A stretch of 5,714 bases of DNA from Promethearchaeota archaeon (GCA_030615235.1 JAUWZR010000170.1:1-5714), one strand, 5' to 3'; counted from the first letter of the stretch, positions 1 to 5,522 are shown. Notes: a model not told the origin generated them from the sequence alone. Program-made: numbers and translations.

Positions 1-1422
1 AAACCAACGATTGGCGGAAAAATGGCAATGCTTGACCGAACTTTCCCTACGGACGATTGTAGTATATGAATTCTCGGTCCTGTAATGCTCCAAACAGCAA
101 GAACGCCGGGATTAAATTTACATACCTATAGCGAAGTAGAAGAAGTAACTGGATTTGTAGGTAATTTTAAGGTAAAAATCCGGAAAAAGGCAAGGTATGT
201 AAATAACGAATGTAACGGCTGTGGTGCTTGTTGGGAGGTCTGTCCTGCTTACGGATACAACGAATTTAACGAAGGACTGAATCCCCGGAGAGCAATTTAT
301 GCCTCCTTCGCACAGGCAGTTCCAATGCTGGCACAAATCGATATGACGCAATGTATCAAATGTGGATTGTGTATAAAAGCGTGTGAAGTAGAAGCGATTG
401 ATTTCGATCAAGAAGATGAAATTCTAGAAATCGAGGTTGGCTCGATAGTTGTAGCAACAGGATGGGACGAATATGAACCAGAAACGGGTTATTTAGGATA
501 CAATGTCTATCCTAATGTAATCACTCAATTAAAACTTGAACGGATATTAGCACCTAACGGACCTACAGTTGGACACTTAAAACGTCCCTCTGATGGAAAA
601 GAACCGAAAAATGTCTTGTTTATTCAATGCGTTGGTTCAAGAGATTTAACTAGGAAAACATACTGCAGTGCTGGTGTGTGTTGTATGATATCAGTTAAGA
701 ATACAAAACTCATTAAGCAACACGCTCCCCATATAGATGTCACTGTAGCATACATGGATATAAGAGCAGCTGGGAAAGATTACGAGGAATACTTCACAGC
801 ATCTCGAAAAGAAGGAATAAAATACATTAGAACAAATGTGTCCCGGCTTCAAGAAGATCCCGAAACACACAATCTTAAGGTTGTAATACAAAACACGGTT
901 GGAACTACTAAATTAAAAGAATTTGAGTACGATTTAGTTGTATTATCTTGTGCCATGATGCCAGCTAAGGGGATTGAAAAGATTTCGAGCATTTTGAAAC
1001 TTGAGAAAAGTCATGATGGGTTTTTCAAGGAATTTCATTCGCGATTAAACCCTATCGATACAAAAATTCCAGGAATAGTGCTAGCTGGTGTATCTCAAGG
1101 GCCTAAAGCGATTTCAGACTCAATAGTGCAAGGAAGAGCAGCTGCGTCTTCTTTAGCAAGGTTAATGATGAAGGATAAATACCGAATTCTCTTAATTCGT
1201 GCAACTGTTGATAATGAAAAGTGTGCGAAATGTGGATTATGTCAACTTAACTGCCCTTACGATGCTATTAAAGTAGAACCTGATGGTGCTGAAGTGAATG
1301 AAATCCTATGTAGAGGATGTGGCGCGTGCTTAGCTAATTGTCCCTCAGAAGCAATAACTTTGAGATACTACCGTGAACCCCAATACGAAAAACAAATTGA
1401 TGCTATATTGGAAAACATATAG
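1..1422 (+). CDS. hdrA: Heterodisulfide reductase subunit A (HdrA), selenocysteine-containing, 5' end outside window
   Basis: HdrA is the FAD- and [4Fe-4S]-containing subunit that bifurcates electrons in cytoplasmic Hdr complexes. Frame 1 is open from base 1 except for a TGA at 67-69. The 22 codons before it match the HdrA family (PTIGGKMAMLDRTFPTDDCS), and translation continues in frame as ILGPVM after it, so TGA stands where HdrAs have Cys in DCSxC and is read as Sec (window codon 23). Counting window codons, ferredoxin-type Cys clusters follow at 71/74/77/81 (CNGCGACWEVCP) and 118/121/124/128 (CIKCGLCIKAC). Next come the nucleotide-fold edge VVATGWDEYEP, the family motifs QCVGSRD and YCSAGVCCM, and two C-terminal [4Fe-4S] motifs (CAKCGLCQLNCP near codon 408, CRGCGACLANCP near 437). 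It ends in TAG. The N-terminal part lies upstream. An ATG at 85 is only an apparent start created by the Sec codon. mvhD follows 13 bases downstream. Family assignment is near certain; Sec decoding is inferred from conservation. Confidence 0.96.
67..69 (+). other. In-frame UGA read as selenocysteine in HdrA
   Basis: The TGA interrupts an otherwise continuous HdrA frame exactly where the family carries Cys (DCS-x-C-IL; here DCS-I-U-IL). HdrA is an established selenoprotein in some methanogens and in Lokiarchaeota. Tryptophan reassignment is unlikely because TGG is used for Trp in the same gene (ATGWDE) and because the position is a conserved Cys, not Trp. Confidence 0.92.
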
Positions 1423-1423
1423 A

Positions 1424-1429
1424 GAGGTG
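1424..1429 (+). promoter_or_regulatory. Shine-Dalgarno site of mvhD
   Basis: GAGGTG lies six bases upstream of the ATG at 1436, in the 13-base gap after the hdrA stop. It supports translation of mvhD from this ATG as the second cistron of a shared mRNA, although the next in-frame TGA is only 18 codons further on. Confidence 0.8.
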
Positions 1430-1435
1430 TAAAAT

Positions 1436-1909
1436 ATGACAACGAATGTAAAAGACCAAGTAAAGATTTTAGCCTTTATGTGTTGGAAATGAGGTTATGG
1501 TGCTGGAGACATGGCCGGTACGATTCGAGCTCAATATCCCGCAACAATTAGACCGATAAGGATAAATTGCACAGGGAGAGTTACTCCCAGTCTAATGATG
1601 AGAGCTATTGGCAAAGGAGCAGATGGCGTAATAGTTGCTGGATGATACGAAGGAGAATGTGACTATGAAACTGGGAATTTAGTAGCGGCAAGAAATGTAG
1701 AATATACAAGGGAAATTTTAAAAACAGCTGGAGTAGCACCAGAGAGAATCCAAATGTTTAGCTGTAGTGCAGCTGAGGGTCAAAAATTTCAAGAAGAAGT
1801 CACCCGAGTATCTGGAATAATAGAGAATCTAGGAACCAACCCTATTAAAGAATCTCTAATAAAAGAAGCTGAGAAAAAAGATTCTGAAGAAAAAAAGAAG
1901 AAAGATTAA
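1436..1909 (+). CDS. mvhD: MvhD/VhuD electron-transfer subunit with two selenocysteines (F420-non-reducing hydrogenase iron-sulfur subunit D family)
   Basis: MvhD is a small [2Fe-2S] protein that carries electrons from a hydrogenase (or other donor) to HdrA. Read through two TGA codons, this frame gives 157 residues, close to the usual family length, ending in TAA. Family landmarks in order: ILAFMCWKU-GYGAGDMAG (residues 11-28) matching the family ILAFCCNWCSYxGADLAG; IRPIRINCTGR (38-48) with Cys45; KGADGVIVAGU-YEGECDYETGN (60-81) matching GADGVLVxGCHxGDCHYxxGN; and SAAEGQKFQEEV (111-122). Sec19 and Sec70 both fall on family cysteines; Cys16, Cys45 and Cys75 remain cysteine. Met15 replaces the first Cys of the CC pair, and Tyr71 and Asp76 replace the usual histidines. 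A charged Lys/Glu tail (138-157) is lineage-specific. The neighbour hdrA, also a selenoprotein, confirms the role. In archaeal selenoprotein literature the Sec form is called VhuD. Confidence 0.93.
1490..1492 (+). other. UGA codon for selenocysteine 19 of MvhD
   Basis: The TGA lies in CWK-U-GYG, at the second Cys of the family's CxxC in CCNWCSY. The motif becomes CxxU, a typical selenoprotein redox motif. Frame and homology continue without interruption after it. Confidence 0.92.
1643..1645 (+). other. UGA codon for selenocysteine 70 of MvhD
   Basis: The TGA lies in VAG-U-YEGEC and replaces the Cys of the family motif GCHxGDCHY. Homology continues to the natural TAA at 1907-1909. This is the second Sec in the same 157-residue protein; Lokiarchaeota are reported to have families with several Sec residues. 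Confidence 0.92.
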
Positions 1910-1978
1910 ACCGAAGGAATGATTTTCGCGAAAAAATAATAGTCGCGAGAAGACGGACCATTCTGCAATGGTTTCGGT
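1910..1978 (+). promoter_or_regulatory. Candidate SECIS element in the 3' UTR, with eukaryote-like core
   Basis: The element starts right after the mvhD stop. An outer helix pairs ACCGAA (1910-1915) with TTCGGT (1973-1978). Inside, ATGA (1919-1922) and GA (1952-1953) face each other at the base of an 8-bp stem, TTTTCGCG (1923-1930) with CGCGAGAA (1944-1951, one G-U pair), capped by a 13-base loop that opens with six A's (1931-1936). This is the layout of the eukaryotic SECIS: ATGA/GA with tandem G-A pairs, a stem, then unpaired AA in the apical loop. A second small hairpin, ACCATT (1957-1962) with AATGGT (1967-1972), makes a three-way junction. An alternative lower helix pairs GGAATG (1916-1921) with CATTCT (1959-1964). 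Such structures are reported for Lokiarchaeota selenoprotein genes. It is presumed to serve all three UGA codons upstream. Confidence 0.82.
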
Positions 1979-2013
1979 AAAAAAAAGTTTTACCCCCTAT
2001 TTTTTAATTTTTT
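1976..2013 (+). terminator. Hairpin plus T-tracts ending the hdrA-mvhD transcript
   Basis: GGTAAAA (1976-1982) can pair with TTTTACC (1988-1994) around a five-base loop. It is followed by two runs of six T (2000-2005 and 2008-2013). Archaeal termination relies mainly on T-tracts, so these are the likelier signal. The hairpin shares bases 1976-1978 with the outer helix of the SECIS-like element, so the two folds compete. Confidence 0.6.
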
Positions 2014-2018
2014 GATTT

Positions 2019-2034
2019 TAGGATTGAAATCCTA
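2019..2034. repeat. Small palindrome TAGGAT-TGAA-ATCCTA
   Basis: This is a perfect 6-bp inverted repeat with a four-base centre, lying between the T-tracts of the upstream operon and the TATA box of the downstream gene. It could be a further terminator hairpin or an operator upstream of the 2154 gene. Such a short palindrome can also arise by chance in AT-rich DNA. Confidence 0.35.
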
Positions 2035-2062
2035 TTAATAATATCATAAAAAATGTGTAAAT

Positions 2063-2071
2063 CTTTATAAA
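2063..2071 (+). promoter_or_regulatory. TATA box upstream of the membrane protein gene
   Basis: CTTTATAAA is a good archaeal TATA match. Transcription would start near 2090-2095, leaving a leader of about 60 bases before the ATG at 2154. A second, weaker candidate, TATTTAAAA (2122-2130), lies at the distance expected for a nearly leaderless transcript. The sequence alone does not decide between them. Confidence 0.45.
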
Positions 2072-2153
2072 TTCGTGATTCTAGTTATTTTTAATCTCAA
2101 TTTTTTACGAAATTAAAAGAGTATTTAAAAAAAAAATAGAAAAGTGAATAGAG

Positions 2154-2804
2154 ATGAATGAAGTATCAACAGAAAAGATTACAGCACAAAAATTACTCGC
2201 GTTCATTGGTATGCTCTACACGCTTGCATTAGGAATTTCCTACTTTTATAGTGCTGGCGCTGATCCCCTATATTTTCTCTGGGGAATAATCTGTTTAGTA
2301 ATTGCATTCTTAATCTTTGTATCATTAGAGTTAATTGATTTTGGACCGGTAAAGATTCCTTATCAATGGTGGATAATACTTATCTTTGGTGTCGTTTTAT
2401 TGTTATTCGCATACTTTTTCATTGGTAATTATTTACCTGCAATTATTTTATGTATGGCAGCTTTAATTGAACTGATTATGCAAAAGAAAACATACGAAGC
2501 TTCAAAAATGGTAGTACTAGTAGGTATCGGTTTTTCAATCTATGAGTGTTTCATATTGTTTTTATCAGGAGGAGCTATCAATATTGTCAATGGAGTTTTT
2601 GGTTTGATTTTACTTATTATTTTACTTCTGATAATATTTGATGTCGTAGATTTTAAAGTCTTAGACTATTCCTGGTGGTTAGTTTTACTAATAGGATTTG
2701 TCATCTTTACTTGGGTATCACCATTTGCAGCAGGTTTTCCAGTTGTCGGATATGGAGGAACAATCATTTTAATCGCGTTTTTACTAATACTTATGGCACT
2801 ATAA
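2154..2804 (+). CDS. Hypothetical polytopic membrane protein with internal duplication
   Basis: I do not recognise this 216-residue protein. After a short polar N-terminus (1-13) it is almost entirely hydrophobic, with about eight predicted membrane segments near residues 14-33, 39-61, 72-90, 93-109, 119-137, 142-163, 173-189 and 199-216. Charged residues are confined to short loops, and there is no signal peptide or catalytic motif. The halves look like copies of a four-helix unit: LIDFGPVKIPYQWWIILIFG (60-79) aligns with VVDFKVLDYSWWLVLLIGF (164-182), sharing a (V/I)DF, a Tyr and a Trp-Trp pair at about 102-104 residues offset. The ATG at 2154 has only a weak upstream GTGA (2144-2147). An ATG at 2158 is out of frame. 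The gene has its own promoter and a T-run terminator, so it is probably monocistronic. Transport, sensing or membrane-organising roles are all possible. Confidence 0.82.
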   Translation: MNEVSTEKITAQKLLAFIGMLYTLALGISYFYSAGADPLYFLWGIICLVIAFLIFVSLELIDFGPVKIPYQWWIILIFGVVLLLFAYFFIGNYLPAIILCMAALIELIMQKKTYEASKMVVLVGIGFSIYECFILFLSGGAINIVNGVFGLILLIILLLIIFDVVDFKVLDYSWWLVLLIGFVIFTWVSPFAAGFPVVGYGGTIILIAFLLILMAL

Positions 2805-2829
2805 ACAGAAAGAATAATCAAACAATATC

Positions 2830-2847
2830 TTTTTTTTTTTATTATTT
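2830..2847 (+). terminator. T-tract terminator of the membrane protein gene
   Basis: Eleven consecutive T's (2830-2840) and further T's begin about 25 bases after the stop codon. They lie before the next gene's TATA box, which matches archaeal T-tract termination. I see no convincing stem in front of the tract. Confidence 0.6.
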
Positions 2848-2860
2848 TACTTTTAACTAC

Positions 2861-2868
2861 TATAAAAG
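2861..2868 (+). promoter_or_regulatory. TATA box of the TPR/beta-sandwich gene
   Basis: TATAAAAG lies 60 bases upstream of the ATG at 2928. Transcription would start near 2888-2894, giving a leader of about 35-40 bases. No Shine-Dalgarno precedes the ATG. Confidence 0.55.
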
Positions 2869-2894
2869 TCAAATTTATCCCTTAATTTTTAATT

Positions 2895-2920
2895 TCACAA
2901 TTAATTAATTATTATTGTGA
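2895..2920. repeat. Inverted repeat TCACAAT/ATTGTGA in front of the 2928 start codon
   Basis: TCACAAT (2895-2901) and ATTGTGA (2914-2920) are perfect 7-bp arms around a 12-base A/T-only spacer. The repeat sits just after the expected transcription start and ends seven bases before the ATG. It could be a repressor operator or a leader hairpin; the AT-rich background limits confidence. Confidence 0.4.
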
Positions 2921-2927
2921 TTTTTTA

Positions 2928-4235
2928 ATGGGAAAGGACCAAAGATTAGCTATTGAAAACCAGATACTAAAAGCTGAGCGACTGTATAAAGCGAAACAAT
3001 TTAAAAAAGCAGGCAAAGGTTACCATTTAGCCGGGAATTTATTGCTTAATTTAAACGAATACGAAAAAGCAAAAGTCTGTTTCATGAATAGTGCAAAAAT
3101 CTTTATGGAAATTGGACGTTTTGATACCACTATAGAGTTATTTAGACAATCTGGAGAAGCTTGTTTACGGGCAAATAAATTCATTGATGCAAACCCGATT
3201 TATAAGGAAGCATTGAATCTCATTCCTAAACTCAAGCGTGAAGGGGATAGAAACTCAAATTATGTCATATTTTCCGTGCTTTCTTACTTGTGTTCCTATG
3301 TCAAGGGAACTCCAAACGAAGGGTTGGAGTTTTTAAAGAGAACAAGTAAAAAGGTTAATAAAGAATTTTTTAAAGAGCATCCGCTGATTAAGCTTGTTTC
3401 CGAGATTACTCTGGCTTTGAGAGATACTGAATTAAAATATGTCAAAAAAATCAAAGATAATATTGGAAATTACAAATTTAGAGAAGTAGAATTAAAACTA
3501 TTAAAATATATATTACTAATAACGCATATTAAGCTAAGTATTATCACCACATTCAAATTAGACAAAGAATCTTACACCACCAATGAAATTCTTAATTTAG
3601 ATTTAAACTTTGATACAAAATCTCTAGTAGAAATCATAAACGACTCTTTCTATCAGTTTGAATTGAACCAATTTATTATTACTAAATTTTTAATAAATTT
3701 GTCTGATAATTTAGCAACAAATAATAAACCTAGCGTTCCGTTGCCTTTAGATATAGGTAAGGAAACTCACTTACAATTCAAAATTAAACCTCATTTTCAA
3801 GTCGACAATTCAAGAATCGGTCCTATGGTGCTTACTTGTGAGTTAAATAACGATTTGATTTTTCTGTATGAAACTCAATCGATAATACCTAACTTGGTTT
3901 CTCCTCCTGCTACATTAACTGCATCAATAAGAAATTTAAGACCTCCTCTCCTCGATCAAACCTTTCCACTCGAGATTACAATTGAAAACCAGAGCGAAGG
4001 AGAAGCGTTAGATTTGAAGTTAAATGTTGAATTTCCGGAACAATTAAAAATTATGAGGGGAACCACGAATAAGCAAATATATTCTCTTAGATCTAACGAA
4101 GATATAAAATGGGAGATCAACCTTAAACCGCTTGAAGCTGGAGATTATGTCATTAAAATTCTAATTATGTTTGTGGATCCAGACCAAAATAAAATAGAAG
4201 AAATAAAGGAATTTCCTTTTTCTATAAAGATGTAA
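2928..4235 (+). CDS. TPR/SNAP-like helical repeat protein with C-terminal Ig-like beta-sandwich (possible trafficking adaptor)
   Basis: This is a 435-residue soluble protein with no signal peptide or membrane segment. Residues 9-100 are amphipathic helical hairpins of TPR character: ILKAERLYKAKQFKKAGKGY (13-32), then EYEKAKVCFMNSAKIFMEIG (44-63), then RFDTTIELFRQSGEACLRA (64-82) and ANPIYKEALNLIP (88-100). The repeating Y/F-x-KA pattern recalls alpha-SNAP. Residues 110-265 look helical. From about 280 the composition turns to beta strands, and 335-435 forms a probable Ig-like or appendage-type sandwich, with PPLLDQTFPLEITIENQS (339-356), then SEGEALDLKLNVEFPEQ (356-372), LRSNEDIKWEINLKPLEAG (387-405) and a last strand at the C-terminus. 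Helical solenoid plus beta-sandwich occurs in trafficking coats and TRAPP-type subunits, but the role here is an inference. No Shine-Dalgarno is seen. The gene converges on the minus-strand peptidase with 17 bases between stops. Confidence 0.8.
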   Translation: MGKDQRLAIENQILKAERLYKAKQFKKAGKGYHLAGNLLLNLNEYEKAKVCFMNSAKIFMEIGRFDTTIELFRQSGEACLRANKFIDANPIYKEALNLIPKLKREGDRNSNYVIFSVLSYLCSYVKGTPNEGLEFLKRTSKKVNKEFFKEHPLIKLVSEITLALRDTELKYVKKIKDNIGNYKFREVELKLLKYILLITHIKLSIITTFKLDKESYTTNEILNLDLNFDTKSLVEIINDSFYQFELNQFIITKFLINLSDNLATNNKPSVPLPLDIGKETHLQFKIKPHFQVDNSRIGPMVLTCELNNDLIFLYETQSIIPNLVSPPATLTASIRNLRPPLLDQTFPLEITIENQSEGEALDLKLNVEFPEQLKIMRGTTNKQIYSLRSNEDIKWEINLKPLEAGDYVIKILIMFVDPDQNKIEEIKEFPFSIKM

Positions 4236-4252
4236 AATATTTCTACTTCAAA

Positions 4253-5404
4253 TTAAATTAGAATCGGAATTTTTGATACTTTAGTAACTTGTTCGCATTT
4301 ACCCTTACCAACTATGATATCATCTTCTAATCTAATTCCCCATTTATCTCTCCAATATAAACCTGGTTCGTTGGTAAACACCATGTTTTCTTTAAACTTA
4401 TACTTTTCAGGCACTTTCCAGCTTACGCCCCCCCCAATATCGTGAGCTACAAATCCAAGGGAATGTCCTAACCCATGAAAAAACAGTTTTTCATGATCAT
4501 ACCCTTTTGCAGTTAGATGTTCTCTGCATTTTAGCGCAGGTAAATTCTTTGGAGTTCCATCGGTAAAGTAATCAGTAGCAACATTCTTCGCTTCATAAAG
4601 AGCAGTATATGCTTTAATGAAATCTTCAGGAGGATTCGAACCAACCCAAAAAGTCCTAGTAATATCAGAACTCATCTCATCTATTTGTAAACCCGAATCG
4701 ATTAACAAGACTCCTTGCTCGATTTTCTTCAAAGAAGTATTGTGGTGTGGATCCGCCGAATGAGCTCCAGTAGCAACTATTGAACCAAATGAGGGTTTTC
4801 CTAATTTCATGTACTCATATTCTAATTTCGCTTTTATGTCATTTTCTGTCATACCAACTTTTACCCAATCGGGTATTGTCTCTAGAATTTCTATAGTGGC
4901 TTTGCATACATTTCGCAAATCCTTTAATTCATCTGGAGTTTTTACAGCTCTTAAGGCTCCTATAATTGGCGCTGCTGATATAAATTCTGTTTGGGGAGCC
5001 AATTTTTTCATGGATAAATAATCTCCAGCATTAATAAAATCTGCAAATCCCGTTCCCTCTGGGCTCAAAACATTTTCTCCGAAATTTAAAGCCACACGTG
5101 TTTTTGTAACAATAGGACTCAGTAACCCATCTAATTCTTTCATAGATTTGTACGAAAATACTTCAGCTTTTACTCCTTTCTTTTTTAAAGAGCGTTCTAT
5201 CATAGGAGCCTCCATTTCAACTGCAACTATCTTATGATTTCCATCTGCCGCAACATAAATATAATGACGAGCGTGAGATTCGACTCCTATCATGAAACGG
5301 GAATTAATATCACTATCCTCTACGCATATTATTAACCAACCATCTCCACCTAGTTCACGGAGTACCTCTTGAGCTTTTTCAAACTTATTCATAATCAATC
5401 TCAT
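4253..5404 (-). CDS. M24-family metallopeptidase (Xaa-Pro aminopeptidase/dipeptidase type)
   Basis: This is a cytosolic two-metal peptidase of the pita-bread fold that cleaves an N-terminal residue or dipeptide next to proline, feeding peptide turnover. The N-terminal creatinase-like domain (about 1-145) is followed by the catalytic domain starting near IIGALRAVKTPDELKDLR (147-164). All five metal ligands are visible: Asp236 (LLIDSG), Asp247 (SSDITRTF), His314 (HGLGHSLGF), Glu346 (NEPGLY) and Glu360 (RLEDDI). His310, and His321 in HD, match accessory active-site histidines of the PepP/PepQ group. At 383 residues it has the normal length. The start is ambiguous: ATG at 5404, or a second in-frame ATG at 5392 giving 379 residues and a more typical MNKFEKAQ beginning. 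The TATA box allows either. An 8-base C-run (4428-4435 on the plus strand) codes for the Gly triplet in HDIGGGV; the frame is intact. Exact substrate preference (prolidase or aminopeptidase P) cannot be read from sequence. Confidence 0.95.
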   Translation of the reverse strand: MRLIMNKFEKAQEVLRELGGDGWLIICVEDSDINSRFMIGVESHARHYIYVAADGNHKIVAVEMEAPMIERSLKKKGVKAEVFSYKSMKELDGLLSPIVTKTRVALNFGENVLSPEGTGFADFINAGDYLSMKKLAPQTEFISAAPIIGALRAVKTPDELKDLRNVCKATIEILETIPDWVKVGMTENDIKAKLEYEYMKLGKPSFGSIVATGAHSADPHHNTSLKKIEQGVLLIDSGLQIDEMSSDITRTFWVGSNPPEDFIKAYTALYEAKNVATDYFTDGTPKNLPALKCREHLTAKGYDHEKLFFHGLGHSLGFVAHDIGGGVSWKVPEKYKFKENMVFTNEPGLYWRDKWGIRLEDDIIVGKGKCEQVTKVSKIPILI

Positions 5405-5433
5405 TTGATAGTATTTAATTAAATTTATTAAAG

Positions 5434-5444
5434 GATATAAATAA
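5434..5444 (-). promoter_or_regulatory. TATA box of the M24 peptidase gene
   Basis: Read on the minus strand, TTATTTATATC holds a TATA element about 30 bases upstream of the ATG at 5404. Transcription would begin near 5411-5413, leaving a very short leader to that ATG or about 20 bases to the alternative ATG at 5392. Confidence 0.5.
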
Positions 5445-5476
5445 ATTAAATGGAAAAATACTAACTTGAGTAAATA

Positions 5477-5510
5477 AAGTAAAATACATGCATACTAAGA
5501 AATTTTACTT
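5477..5510. repeat. 9-bp inverted repeat in the divergent promoter region
   Basis: AAGTAAAAT (5477-5485) and ATTTTACTT (5502-5510) are perfect inverted arms around a 16-base spacer that contains ATGCAT. The repeat ends four bases upstream of the TATA box of the deoA-type gene and lies between two divergent promoters, a natural place for a dimeric regulator. No regulator family can be named. Confidence 0.45.
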
Positions 5511-5514
5511 AAAG

Positions 5515-5522
5515 TTATATAA
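5515..5522 (+). promoter_or_regulatory. TATA box of the AMP phosphorylase gene
   Basis: TTATATAA, within the palindrome GGTTATATAAC read on either strand, lies 45 bases before the first in-frame base of the gene at 5567. Transcription would start near 5543-5548, giving a leader of about 20 bases. The only Shine-Dalgarno-like sequence is a weak GATGGT (5552-5557). Confidence 0.5.

Noticed and set aside
118..891. Minus-strand open frames at 118-411 and 691-891
   Set aside because: They lie inside hdrA, have no family resemblance and have compositions typical of antisense shadows.
85..1422. HdrA starting at the ATG at 85
   Set aside because: Codons 1-28 before it are in frame and clearly HdrA, with a conserved-Cys position occupied by TGA. 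The ATG is an internal Met of the family's ILxPxM stretch.
67..1645. UGA reassigned to tryptophan
   Set aside because: TGG codes for Trp in the same genes (for example ATGWDE in HdrA and CWK in MvhD), and the UGA positions are conserved Cys, not Trp.
1436..1909. mvhD as a pseudogene with two nonsense mutations
   Set aside because: Both TGA codons fall exactly on conserved cysteines, there are no frameshifts or other stops, a good Shine-Dalgarno is present, and a SECIS-like structure follows. Random decay would not give this pattern.
1910..2153. A tRNA, CRISPR array or other structured RNA gene in the 244-base gap
   Set aside because: I found no cloverleaf, no direct-repeat spacing and no known riboswitch motif. 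The visible structure is accounted for by the SECIS-like element, the terminator and promoter sequence.
2666..2908. Open frames at 2666-2872 (minus) and 2675-2908 (plus)
   Set aside because: They overlap the end of the membrane protein gene and run across its T-tract terminator and the next promoter; they have no recognisable features.
4809..5021. Plus-strand open frame inside the M24 peptidase
   Set aside because: It is antisense to a strongly conserved gene and lacks a start context or protein-family resemblance.
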